Below, in pieces: positions 33,396 to 43,237 of a stretch of DNA of 64,000 nucleotides. Where the stretch lies: the NCBI GenBank assembly GCA_033439685.1, contig JAUEDM010000002.1, positions 4,402,001-4,466,000 on the forward strand. Reading direction: 5' to 3'. Made by a program: the position numbers and the translations under genes. The DNA comes from Apodospora peruviana (Eukaryota > Ascomycota > Sordariomycetes > Sordariales > Lasiosphaeriaceae). Positions within the stretch are counted from its first letter, which is position 1. Each line of letters opens with the position of its first letter. The notes beneath the pieces were generated by a model. That model was not told where the DNA came from and did not search any database. It saw nothing but the letters and a program-made list of their open reading frames with translations.

Positions 33396-34399
33396 CTAAC
33401 CGTCAACATCCATGCCCTCACCTTCGGCCGCACCGCCCTCTTTGTTATCAGCCACGCTCTCTATCCACGCATTCACGTCTTGCCCGTCGAAGACTTTAAA
33501 GGGCTCGACCTTCGTGCTTCCATCCTCCGCCTTGCTGACGCCGGCGATACCGACGCTCGTATTCTCCACCGTCAACTCCCGATCCTGCACCAAGCTCTCC
33601 TTGAGCGCCTTCAAGCCGTGACGGACCAGCTCCTCGCGACCACAGGCAGCAAACGCGTCAAGGTTCTTCTCCAAATAGGTCCGGGCCATCTGGCTGCGGG
33701 CACCGATGGCAAAGGCCTGCATCTCCTCCGTCATGCCGCTCGGCTGGAACTCGAACAGGTGCGGACCCGACTCGTCGACGCCCGCGACGAGCAGACCGAC
33801 ACCGTACGGCCGCTTGCCGTAGTGCTGCGTGTTGACCTGTGCCTTGGAGCCGATCATGTCTACCAGGCTGCGGACGGGCATGTTGCGGCCGTACGTCAGG
33901 CGGTGGCCCAGGCATTGCTGCTTCATGAAGTTGGAGAGGACGCGCGCGTCGGAGGTGAGACCGGCGATGGCGATGCCAACGTGCTCGTCGATTGGGAAGA
34001 GCTTCTTTTGGTAGGAGGACAGTTCTTCGGCATTGCGCTGGACAGAGCAGATTAGTCAGAAGAGCGAGCTCAACTGTTTGTTGCAAATGAAACTGAACCA
34101 TGGGCGAGGGAAGGAGACAGCTACATATGGTTACGAACCTTGATTGCTACCAGGACGGCATGTGTCTTGCTTGCGATTCCCACCACCACCGAACCCTGCT
34201 TCACTGCCTCGGCGGCATACTCGACCTGGAATATCCGACCTTGCGGCGAGCTATTCAGAGGAAATTGTGAGCAAATAGGTGTTGGAACAGCACATAACGG
34301 ACCTCCAGTCTGAAAGAGGCTGGGGGGACAAGTGCAAGACCGAGATCGCTGGTGAGCTTACAATGTGACGGAATCGTTGTCGTAATTATTTCTGAACAT
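33396..34399 (-). CDS. pre5: 20S proteasome subunit alpha6 (Pre5/PSMA1)
   Basis: Three exons (34362-34399, 34139-34250, 33396-34037) give 263 residues. It starts MFRNNYDNDSVTFSPQGRIF, QVEYAAEAVKQG, the alpha-subunit signature with YD and the S/T-P-G-R-x-Q-VEYA block, followed by VGIASKTHAVLVAIKR, SYQKKLFPIDEHVGIAIAGL and YGRNMPVRSLVDMIG, which single out alpha6. Alpha subunits form the outer gates of the core particle and lack the catalytic N-terminal Thr. The tail is acidic/Gly-rich (GGAAEGEGMDVDG), as common for fungal alpha6. Both introns fall within the conserved N-terminal part and restore frame exactly. Confidence 0.95.
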
Positions 34400-35168
34400 T
34401 ATGGCAGTTCGTACTTCGCAGTAGCCCTAGTGATTTGAAGGTAAATGTCGAGTTCGGGAACGCGTGGCCGTCGGGGTGGTTGTGTGAAGTGAGCGAGAGC
34501 TTCCGGCCGTTTTGGAGATTCAATGGTTGGGACCGAGCAAGCAACACGCGCAGCGCAGGCAGCTTCCTAGCTTCGTCAGGGCCTCAAAGCCGACCCGCTG
34601 GCAGGTACCTCAATGCCCCATACTTCTCCGCTGGTCCAAGCGGTACCTCGCCCACAAGAAACCCCAGATCCGCTTTTTAGGGTGACTTATTAGTGCTGCT
34701 AGTCCACGTCCGGCTAGCGCGACCAACTCAGGAGCCTCGACCCGCCAAGGCTGACGACGTTCCTTAGTCTAGCAGCCAGCCGTCGTCACAGCTGCGGCGC
34801 TCCAACTCCTCCAACTCCACCATCATCAATCACCTGCCGCCCAGCCGATGCAAGTTTGGAAGCCGCGCGACATTCGACAAGTCAACAGTACAACTACCGA
34901 CGCATCACTGTACTTCAATCACGATTCACTGCTCGACTCTTCCTCCAGTGATTCTACCTCGATAGACCGGAAAACAGACATCAGCCTCGCCAACCGCACA
35001 GAACGAAAGTTCAGCGCGAAATCAGAAGCGCCCCGGTCCAACCCAGCCGCTGACTCCGAACACCGACGCCGAGATCCGATTCCAACCTCTTACAAAAGAG
35101 ACAGACTGTCACATCAACAGAGAATATAATCGAACTCACATAAAAGGGTTGGGAAAGACACTGCAAAC
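34400..35168. promoter_or_regulatory. Divergent promoter region, pre5 / vps55, with a possible uORF
   Basis: These 769 bp separate two outward-facing starts. An ATG-started frame at 34848-35129 (93 codons, plus strand) ends 39 bp before the vps55 ATG. Its sequence is polar and unrecognisable, so it may be an upstream ORF in the leader or chance. Confidence 0.45.
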
Positions 35169-35627
35169 ATGCCAGCAGCAGGCCTCAAAACCATCATCGC
35201 CCTATCTTTCGTGTTAGCGGTCGGCTTCCTCCTCGTCATTCTGTCCTGCGCGCTCTTCAAGTCATACTACCCGTTGCTGGTGGTGGCCACCTACGTGCTG
35301 GCGCCCGTGCCCAACTGGATCTGCAGCCACTGCGCGAACCCGGATGACTTTGTCGAGAGTTCCGGGGCCGCGGTGCTGGATTTGGGGAGGTTCTGCACCG
35401 GCTTTCTGGTGGTGATGGGTTTCGGTACTTTCTCTTCTCCCTCAAAGCGCGAGTACATACTGTGCTGTGACTAAACTGATTTTTGTTATATAGCGCTCCC
35501 CGTCATCCTCGCACACTCTGGTATCATTACCGTCCCCGCCATGATCATGTCAGTCATCGGTGGTCTCTTGATCTACGGCACCATTGTCAGCTTTGGCATG
35601 TTTTTCCAGGAGGAGCAGGAGTTTTAG
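35169..35627 (+). CDS. vps55: Vps55, late-endosome/vacuole sorting membrane protein
   Basis: Two exons (35169-35424, 35494-35627; 69-nt intron) give 129 residues, the usual length. Four membrane segments are visible: TIIALSFVLAVGFLLVILSC, YPLLVVATYVLAPVPNWIC, the part around the intron (GRFCTGFLVVMGFALPVILA) and IMSVIGGLLIYGTIVSFGMF. The motifs APVPNWIC and ALPVILAHSG are characteristic of the Vps55/LEPROT (OB-RGRP) family. Yeast Vps55 acts with Vps68 in sorting from late endosome to vacuole. The short tail ends FQEEQEF. The assignment is firm. Confidence 0.95.
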
Positions 35628-36281
35628 TAAGCGAGCGAGCAAGATTTGTTAGGTAGTCGGAAAGGGGTGGAAGATTGGCATTTTGAAGAGAAGTTCCGGG
35701 TACGAGGATGTCGCCTTTTTCTTCCCCATGTACGATTACGGCGCCTTAACCAGGAAACGGGACGTCACGTAATTATGGGATAGGCATGTTTGTTGATTGT
35801 GTTCGCGCTCATAATCGGTCGGTCGATGGCACAATGCCATGCTTCCCTAAATAAGAAGCGAGGATGTCACTTGGAAAGCAAGCACAACTCGGCGTCCGCC
35901 ACGAGAAAGACGCACGGAGCAGATGAGAGTCGTTATTTATGAGCATTTAGTTGATTTATTGGACTTATATCCTGCTTGGCTTTGCGTCCAATGCCTTGTT
36001 GAACCTCGATTATTTATGTGTTTCAGTGTCTGTATACAATGGTTAAGCGTTGTGTAAATGCCGAATCGCTCCGTTGAGTGTGTCTCTTCAGACTGAGCAG
36101 GAAGAAAAAAAGCCGGCATTGCCCAATGCCCATATGCTCAGACCCAGTCCTCGCCCTAAGGCCGGTAGATACGTTGAGGTACCGTATGCCAATCCTCCCA
36201 ACCCATGCAAATGATGAATGTATCGCTTCCTAAAATCAAGTCCTAAACCTTCCCGCCATCTATCACAACAGAAAAAAGAAA
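35628..36281. other. Convergent 3' intergenic region
   Basis: This lies between vps55 and the aminodeoxychorismate synthase gene. No gene is supported. Confidence 0.5.
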
Positions 36282-38876
36282 TCAGCCGGATTCCGCAAAT
36301 ACCCGCAACGGCCCAGCGAGTTTGGTAAACATCTCCTCCCTCTCGCCCTCAGGGGTGCTCAGAATCGTCACGGCTCCTCCAGCTCCGATATGCCAGACTT
36401 CATGATCCTCCTCTTCACCATTCCCGCCGCCGCCGGACTTCTTCTGCTCGTCATCCCAGCGAAACAGGCTCCGAATCGTCACGCTCCAATCGCCGCGCCC
36501 CGTGGCACACATGTACCCAACCACGCCAGAGTACAGACTCCTTTCCTGCTTCTGCTCAATATCCAGCAATATCTCGCAGCTACGCTTCTTGGGCGCCCCC
36601 GTCATGCTTCCGGGCGGCAGACACGCAGCAAGCACGTCCAAGCCGGTATACCGACCGTAAGCACCTTGTTCCTCGGCGGAATCCTCAGATCTCGGCAGCT
36701 GACCCTCAACAACAGTAATCATCTGGAACACGCTCTGGTACTCCTCCACCTTTAAAAGATGCGGCACAGAGACGTTGCCCGCCCCGCAGATGCCGTGCAG
36801 GTCGTGCCTGACGAGATCGACAATCATGAGATTCTCTGCCTCCTCCTTGGGGATGTGGAGGATCTTTTCGGCCTCGGCGAGCGTCGAGACGGCTTCAGAT
36901 TTCCGAACCGTCCCTTTCATCGGACGCATAGAGCAGCGGCCGTCGCGATCATACTGGAGAAAGCGCTCCGGGGATGCGCTAACGAGCGTGGCACCGCCGA
37001 GGCGGAGGTACGACGCGAATGGCGCGGGCTGCCGGGCGCGGAGTGTCTTGAACAGCTGCCATGAGCTGGGGGGAGGGGGGGTAGCAGGAGGGACCGATGA
37101 CCGCCGTCGTTTACGGAAGAGGGGCTTCTCCCCGCCGGATGGTCCCTCGCTGATCGGTCGAGTGATCGTGGTTTGGTCTGTCAGGCAGAGCTCGTACGAA
37201 TCGCCCGCTGCGATGAATTCCTGGCACAGAGCCACTTTGCTTTCGTACCCCTTTGTCATGGGTGGTTGTATCGATGTGCTTCTGGACGGACGACGCGTCT
37301 TGATGTTCTGGGCGTCTTTCCGTGGTGAAGCAGTTGGACTGTCGTGGTTGAACCTGGCTTGAAAGGTTCTCGAGGAGAGTAGTCTATTTGCTGTGCTCTC
37401 AATCCACGAGTCGGTCTCTGATCCACGGAGGCGAAGTTGTTGAATATGGATCACCCCTAGAAGGTGATCGATTACCAGGCTTCTGGTCACCCACACAAGG
37501 CAAACGTCTGGGCGGCGATGTGGTCGCCGATGCTCCAACGTGATGCCAATATCGGCAAGCCCTTGCTCGTAGGTGATGTATCCCATAAAGCCGCCTAGAA
37601 AAGGGGTTTCCTCCGGTTCTGACGGGCCAAGTTGTCGTGCTTCGTAAAATGTGGCGACCAGGCCCCAGATCCCGCCATAGTTGGCAATGGGTACCTGTTG
37701 GGACAAGTTCACCGGCAGCCCCCCGACACGGCCGAGTTTGATTGTAGCGTAATCATCACCCGTGTGATGCTCGACCCGCAATGCCTCCTCCAAACCCATC
37801 GCAATGATGCTGTACCGGCCTCGGACATCTGCCCTCGCGGTGGCTGTGGCTGCGGCATTGGCAGAGTCGAGGACAATCCGTTCCTTTTCCTCCGGAGCCA
37901 GCAACTCGACAACATCCGGAACCTGCATCCCGTGCGCCAGAGGTACCGTTTCGGAGCGGTACACGGTGTCGACGTCCAGGGACTGCCACCAGCTGCTCTC
38001 CGAAGATGGTGCTTGCTCAGCAGGAACCAACTCCAGTGGCAACTGCGACAACAAGCTCGGCGTCCACGCGTTCCTCGCCAGAATTTCGCCACCATCCTCA
38101 ACCTGAACCCTCCCGTGAGCCTCATTCCACTTCATACTGTCACGGAACCAGTTCACTATGATCTTGTCCCCCTCCTTCTGTGTGCAGACGGACTCGGGGT
38201 GATATTGCAGACCCCAGAATGGCTGCGTCCGATGCTTGACGGCCATGAGAATCCGTTCAACGCGATTGTCGTCGCGATTCTCCTCGACCCAAGCCAGCGG
38301 CAGCAGGTCCGGACACGTCGGAAACGGTCGCCACCTCGCAACCTTCCACTCTGTGTCTGGCACAGCTACCTGCCCGATGTCGCCGCACAGGCTGTGATAC
38401 AGCGTTGCCTTGAACCGCTTCACGCCGCGAAAGATACTATCCTCCTCAATCTCATCATCCTCCCTGTGTACTATCTCGCGCACCATTCCGTGAAGACCCC
38501 TCTGCAACCGCCGCACCGTTCCACCACAGCTCGCGACGAGACTCTGAAAGCCCAAGCATATGCCCAGCACGGGGACCAGATCCCCTTCCGCAAGCTGCCA
38601 GACATGCTTCATGAGCCCGACGTCGGCATCATTGTCGGGTGACCCGGGGCCCGGTCCGCACACGACCGCCACATAGCGGGATAGTTCCTCCCTTAGATTG
38701 CGAGCGAAATTTTCGGATGTCGGATACAGCAGCGGCGAGTCAATGGGCAAAACGAACACGTCCACGTCTAGGAGCGTGGCCAGCAGCGAGGTAATGTTAT
38801 TCGAGAAGGAGTCGTATGCGTCCAGGAAGAGAATCCTTGGGCGATGGTGATTGTTGCCGCGACATACCGACGGCAT
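36282..38876 (-). CDS. abz1: Bifunctional aminodeoxychorismate (PABA) synthase
   Basis: One uninterrupted exon, 864 residues from ATG at 38876 (earlier in-frame codons offer only TTG). Residues ~15-260 form a class-I glutamine amidotransferase: GPGPGSPDN, nucleophile GICLGFQS (C107), and YHPES (H226, E228). After a linker, the chorismate-binding half has ASPERFLQYD, MRPMKGT, DLVRHDLHGICG, VPHLLKVEEYQSVFQMITVV and PPGSMTGAPKKRSCEIL. The Lys in MKGT marks aminodeoxychorismate synthase; anthranilate synthases have Ala there. It makes 4-amino-4-deoxychorismate from chorismate and glutamine, the first step of p-aminobenzoate and folate synthesis. The PabA-PabB fusion is normal in fungi. A separate lyase is needed and is not in this window. 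Confidence 0.95.
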   Translation of the reverse strand: MPSVCRGNNHHRPRILFLDAYDSFSNNITSLLATLLDVDVFVLPIDSPLLYPTSENFARNLREELSRYVAVVCGPGPGSPDNDADVGLMKHVWQLAEGDLVPVLGICLGFQSLVASCGGTVRRLQRGLHGMVREIVHREDDEIEEDSIFRGVKRFKATLYHSLCGDIGQVAVPDTEWKVARWRPFPTCPDLLPLAWVEENRDDNRVERILMAVKHRTQPFWGLQYHPESVCTQKEGDKIIVNWFRDSMKWNEAHGRVQVEDGGEILARNAWTPSLLSQLPLELVPAEQAPSSESSWWQSLDVDTVYRSETVPLAHGMQVPDVVELLAPEEKERIVLDSANAAATATARADVRGRYSIIAMGLEEALRVEHHTGDDYATIKLGRVGGLPVNLSQQVPIANYGGIWGLVATFYEARQLGPSEPEETPFLGGFMGYITYEQGLADIGITLEHRRPHRRPDVCLVWVTRSLVIDHLLGVIHIQQLRLRGSETDSWIESTANRLLSSRTFQARFNHDSPTASPRKDAQNIKTRRPSRSTSIQPPMTKGYESKVALCQEFIAAGDSYELCLTDQTTITRPISEGPSGGEKPLFRKRRRSSVPPATPPPPSSWQLFKTLRARQPAPFASYLRLGGATLVSASPERFLQYDRDGRCSMRPMKGTVRKSEAVSTLAEAEKILHIPKEEAENLMIVDLVRHDLHGICGAGNVSVPHLLKVEEYQSVFQMITVVEGQLPRSEDSAEEQGAYGRYTGLDVLAACLPPGSMTGAPKKRSCEILLDIEQKQERSLYSGVVGYMCATGRGDWSVTIRSLFRWDDEQKKSGGGGNGEEEDHEVWHIGAGGAVTILSTPEGEREEMFTKLAGPLRVFAESG

Positions 38877-39836
38877 ATCTACCTCTCCTGCAAGTATCAA
38901 AGTCTCGCGTTGATTTTTTGACTCATATAACTAAGATAGGTACGATAGTTCGTTTAAATTGTTCGGTCCCGCCACCGGTTCAACTTGATGGAGTGAAGAA
39001 ATTAAAGAAAATATGTGCATCTAAAAGCTTTAGAATGAGTGGGCGATTGACAATTGGAAATAAAAAGAATGAGTTATGAGGATAGAAAGGTGAAGCTCAC
39101 GGCGGTGTGTGTTGTGGCGATGATAAAGAAAATTATCGACCGAAGTCTGAGCTTACGATTGTCTGTCACTTCCGAAATAATAGTACTCGGTTGATTCTGA
39201 CGTACAACCCTAACCCGCGTTTATCGGGTCAGTTACCGCCATGATAACGATTCTATTTGCGAGGTTGAGATCGAGGATTTCAGAGTGGGTTTATGTTGTC
39301 GTAACTAATGCCATGTGATGATGGCCTCTCTCACTTTTAGTTCAAGCCAACGAATAAATTTGGAGACACGACTTCCACCTGGAAATTGGGGTAAGTGGTA
39401 CACAGCATTTGAGCCCAGCCGGTTCGAGACTCACATGAAGGCCACCACCCACCACAATACGGATCGTCAACCAATTAACTGGGCCACGAGAACATCCATC
39501 CCATACGTAAAAAGCAAATCACTACGTGTAGTAAGGTGGTGTGTGTATCCCAAAACAAGGGTTTTGCACTTGGCAAAAAGATGGAGTTGCCCAATAACAG
39601 GATTGAACTGTTGACCTTCGCATGACTTGATAGAACAGATATCCTATTAGTACGACGCTCTTGTTGATGAACAAAGCTCGGCCTGTCGAGATTATGATTC
39701 CGGTGGAGACGCAGTTGAGTTCGGAGCGCTTGCAACGTGGAGTGTCTTTTTGCGAGGGTATTCAGAGAAATAAAACTATGTGAAACTACCCCTAACCACG
39801 ACACAGCAGCCGGGAATATACAAATAACGAGACGCC
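38877..39836. other. Intergenic region containing a tRNA-Ile-like locus
   Basis: Upstream sequence of the PABA synthase gene and 3' flank of the peroxidase gene. The tRNA-like locus (39588-39682) is listed separately. No protein gene is supported. Confidence 0.5.
39588..39682 (-). tRNA. tRNA-Ile(AAT)-like gene, intron-bearing or decayed
   Basis: On the minus strand the 3' half is canonical: anticodon stem TCGTA/TGCGA, loop beginning CTAATA (anticodon AAT), variable AGGTC, T arm AACAG-TTCAATC-CTGTT, acceptor strand ATTGGGC and discriminator A. Between anticodon position 37 and 38 there is a 21-nt insert (begins GGATATC) at the standard place for a tRNA intron. A TTTTT run (39575-39579) follows like a Pol III terminator. 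The 5' half is poor: the best acceptor strand, GCCGAGC, pairs at only 5 of 7 positions (one a wobble) and the D loop lacks GG. It may be a diverged pseudogene or an unusual functional gene. Confidence 0.45.
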
Positions 39837-40587
39837 CTACTTGGCTAGCTCCTCCAGAATGGCAGACTCCAGCGACTCGGGCTTAGTCGTCGACGCCCAC
39901 CTGCCCGCCACCTTGCCGTCCTTGCCAATGAGGAACTTCTCAAAGTTCCATTTGATGCGCTTCAGGCCCAGCAGGCCGGGCTTCTCAGTCTTGAGCCACT
40001 CAAACAGCGGGTGGGCGCTGTCGCCGTTGACCTCGACCTTCTTCATGATGGGGAAGGTGACGCCATAGTTGACCTGGCAAAAGCTTTGGATCTCCTCGTC
40101 GGATCCCGGCTCCTGCGAGCCGAACTGGTTGCAGGGGAAGCCCAGGATGACAAAGTTGTCGCCGTGCTTCTCCTTGATGTCCTTGTACAGCTTCTCCAGC
40201 CCGGCGTACTGGGGCGTGAAGCCGCACTTGGAAGCTGTGTTGACTACGAGGACGACCTTGCCCTTGTAATCGGCGAGGTCTACTTCCTGGTTCCTCTCTG
40301 TGGTGATGGCAGCGATGTTAGTCGATGGCATCATGTGAGGATTCACATGCTCTACGAGCTGTTCACATACTGTTCAGGGGCTTGAAATCGTAGAAACTTG
40401 TGGCTGATGCCATAGCTGCGAATGTCCTGTGGGATAGAGGGAGCTTGATTGGGTTGGCAGTTATTGGTGGTGCTGCGGCTGGCAACTGTTGAAAGCGACG
40501 GGTATAAACACCAAGTATGATAGATTGGCTTGCTCCGGGCAGACGAAGAGATGCAAGATTTGATCGTGGCGTTCGAAAGGGTATCAT
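39837..40587 (-). CDS. hyr1: Glutathione-peroxidase-like thiol peroxidase (Gpx3/Hyr1), two possible starts
   Basis: Two exons (40371-40587, 39837-40297; 73-nt intron). From the inner ATG (40413) the protein is 167 residues and starts MASATSFYDFKPLN, the normal cytosolic length. From the in-frame outer ATG (40587) it gains 58 residues, rich in Arg, Ser, Ala and lacking acids (MIPFRTPRSNLASLRLPGAS), a typical mitochondrial presequence. In the short form C39 (TASKCGFTP) is the peroxidatic Cys, C88 (SFCQVNYGVTFP) the resolving Cys; Q72 (GFPCNQFG), W131 and N132 (KWNF) complete the site. Yeast Hyr1/Gpx3 reduces hydroperoxides with thioredoxin and signals to Yap1. Dual targeting by alternative starts is inference. 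Confidence 0.93.
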
Positions 40588-41704
40588 GGAGGAAGGAGGG
40601 TGAAGTGAAGAAATATGAGACGTCAGGAAATAGTCCGAGGCAATAAACTGGCAGTTTGGTTGGTTCTAGGTTCCATTCCCGAATCGTTTCCAGTTCCAGG
40701 TCCCAGTCGACGGGGGCGCCGGAGGAACTTTGAAATGGGGCGGCCTCGCGTGGGCCCTGAGGTACCGATTTCTGGGCGATTCTTTGTCTCGTCCGACCGA
40801 AAACCCACCGTTTCACCCCGAAAGACCCCCGTCTTTTCTGCAATGCGCGGCACTTTTGCTATCTTAATCGGCCTAGTGTGGAATCATCGCTACTCGAGCT
40901 CTCCACGTGGAATACCAAACTCTCTGCTATTAAATACGCACCTATACGGTGGCATGATGGTGATGTTGGTTAGGATTCTCATCCTTCTTTCCCTAGGTAG
41001 GCTCGGCTTCAGGTGGCTGCTGACGCAATCTGCAGCCAGAATTTCTGGCATTTGACACTTCACTCCGCCGTCAGCACTCTAAGTTGTGCCCAGGATCTGT
41101 ACAGATTATTGTACGGAATGTTGAAGCTCAAGAGCTGTGTATTTCCGTAATACACCAAGTAAGAGGCTCAAAATGCTCAGTCTAGAACCCAACGCAGAAT
41201 AATTTTATCAAGAATCCCCAATGACATCAGATCCGTTTGCACCCGCCATTCTGGATCTCGCATCCCACTGATGCAGTTCATACAGTGTATTCCGTAGGTC
41301 CAAAGGTGCCCCGCCATGTCCGCGTCCCTTCCAAGAAGGCTCAGGGCTTTAATCCCCCGCGTCGGTGAGGGGTGGACCGTCCGCTGGGCGGCTCCTTCCC
41401 TATCCATCTCAGTACCACGTGCGGGCGTGCCGACCAATCCTTGCTGACTGTTCATTGGCGGCGGGCAGATCAAGAGCCGCCGCGAAGCTCCTGTTAGAGC
41501 TGATGCAGCTACCTTACCTTTTTGGACAAATCCAACTGATGCCAGGTCAACTGTCCATCACATCTCACTTCGTCGACGCCTGACACTACCCAGGAAAGCA
41601 AGAAGTCAGATATAGATTGATCTAGCTTAGTATTCTCTTTCTCTGGTACTTCATTTCATTTCGCGGCGCATTGCCAAGCCCAAGACGTCGGAACTGAGGT
41701 GGCC
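40588..41704. promoter_or_regulatory. Divergent intergenic region, peroxidase / FAD oxidoreductase
   Basis: About 1.1 kb between outward-facing starts. Short open frames lack recognisable content. No other feature is supported. Confidence 0.5.
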
Positions 41705-43237
41705 ATGGACCCCGAAGAAAAGAGGCATATCGTCATCATTGGTATGGATGCCCCCCTCCACAACCACTTACCTGTTGCGACTCAAACGCTGCGATTGCCG
41801 CGCACACTGTCCACGCAACACCAGCCTCTCAAGAGCTAACGCCTTGCAGGCGGCGGCATAATTGGATGCACTACAGCATATTTCCTAACCCGTCATCCCA
41901 AGTTCAACCCCGCCCTGCACCGCATTACCCTCCTTGAAGCGACTGCTATTGCCTCGGGCGCATCCGGGAAGGCCGGCGGACTTCTGGCCCTATGGGCATA
42001 TCCAGAATGCCTGGTCCCGCTATCATACCGCCTACACAAGGAACTGGCTGCAGAACATGGGGGCGCAGAGCGCTGGGGTTATCGACGAGTGGGCTGTGGG
42101 ACGATAACGGCCGTGGTGAAGGATAGCGACATCAAGTCCAAGTCGGCACCGGCACCGATGCCGGGGTCAATACCGGCCGAGAATGGCAACGCTCCAGCGC
42201 CTCTGCCCATACAAAGCACGAAAGCCGATGGTGACGAGAAGGAGAACAAAACTTGGGAGAAGCTCCCAAAACAAGATGAAAAGGCAGCAGGCCTGCTAAA
42301 GCGCTCACCCCTACCTCCAGATCTGGATTGGATGGATGGCGAGCTGGTACGCAGCTACGAGGAGATGGGCAATCCCGGGTCTACCGAAACGGCACAAGTA
42401 CACCCGTTCTTATTTACGACCTCGATAGCGGAGTTGGCCAAGGAGAAAGGCGTGGACATCCGGTTAGGGGCACGAGTGACAAAGATCAACCACTCAAAGA
42501 TGGGCCTGCGGAGTATCGAGTATGAGGACCGGAATGCAGATGAGAAGGGACGGATTGCTCATATCGATGATGTCACGGACGCAATCGTTACGGCTGGCCC
42601 CTGGACCGGCAAGCTATTACCGCGGACCAAGGTCGAAAGCCTGCGCGCCCACAGTGTTGTCTTCAACGTCGACGTCAGCCCCTATGCGGTGTTTACGGAC
42701 ATCCAATTGCCAAACACTTACGTGCCCGAGCACCGCGCTAGGAAAGGACAGAAGAGGAAACACCGCGGAAACGTGGACCCAGAAGTTTATGCCAGGCCCA
42801 ACGGTGAGGTGTACGCATGTGGTAAGTCGACCTTTCACGAAGGGGGTTGAAATTCAAATCGGCATACTTTCTAACCCCTGACAGGCGAACCGGATACCTT
42901 GATTCCTCTCCCTGAAACCTCTGATCTCGTGCAGTGCGACGAGGACCAGTGCGATGATCTGGTAGCTTACCTCGGTACCATCAGTCCTGCGCTCGGGTCG
43001 GCATCCATCAAGGCAAAGCAGGCTTGCTACCTGCCGCGACACATGCGCTTCGGGGAGGAGCGCAGTCCGCTGGTCGGACCGACGTCGGTGTCCGGCCTTT
43101 GGGTTGCCTCGGGCCATACGTGCTGGGGCATCCAGAACGGCCCGGCGACGGGCTGTCTTATGGCCGAGATGCTGCTGGATGGCAACGCGACTAGTGCAGA
43201 CGTGGACAAACTTGATCCGAGAAAGTTCAAAGTGTAA
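41705..43237 (+). CDS. FAD-dependent oxidoreductase of the DAO family, Tda3-like
   Basis: Three exons (41705-41741, 41850-42821, 42885-43237; introns 108 and 63 nt) give 453 residues. The N terminus has the FAD-binding Rossmann motif (HIVIIGGGIIGCTTAYFLTR, spliced across intron 1) with the acidic end LLEA, then GASGKAGGLLALWAYPECLV. The middle holds a long polar insert (~residues 105-165, Ala/Pro/Lys-rich) not expected in the core DAO fold. The C terminus has the second FAD block (GLWVASGHTCWGIQNGPATG). The arrangement resembles yeast Tda3, an oxidoreductase-like protein involved in late-endosome to Golgi transport. Substrate is unknown. No membrane segment is seen. The family call is firm; Tda3 orthology is from recalled motifs. 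Confidence 0.85.

Noticed and set aside
34848..35129. Independent small protein gene upstream of vps55
   Set aside because: Polar, unrecognisable sequence ending just before vps55; reported only as a possible uORF.
37632..38642. 336-codon plus-strand open frame inside the PABA synthase gene
   Set aside because: It is antisense to a continuous, motif-rich 864-residue enzyme and has no recognisable domain.
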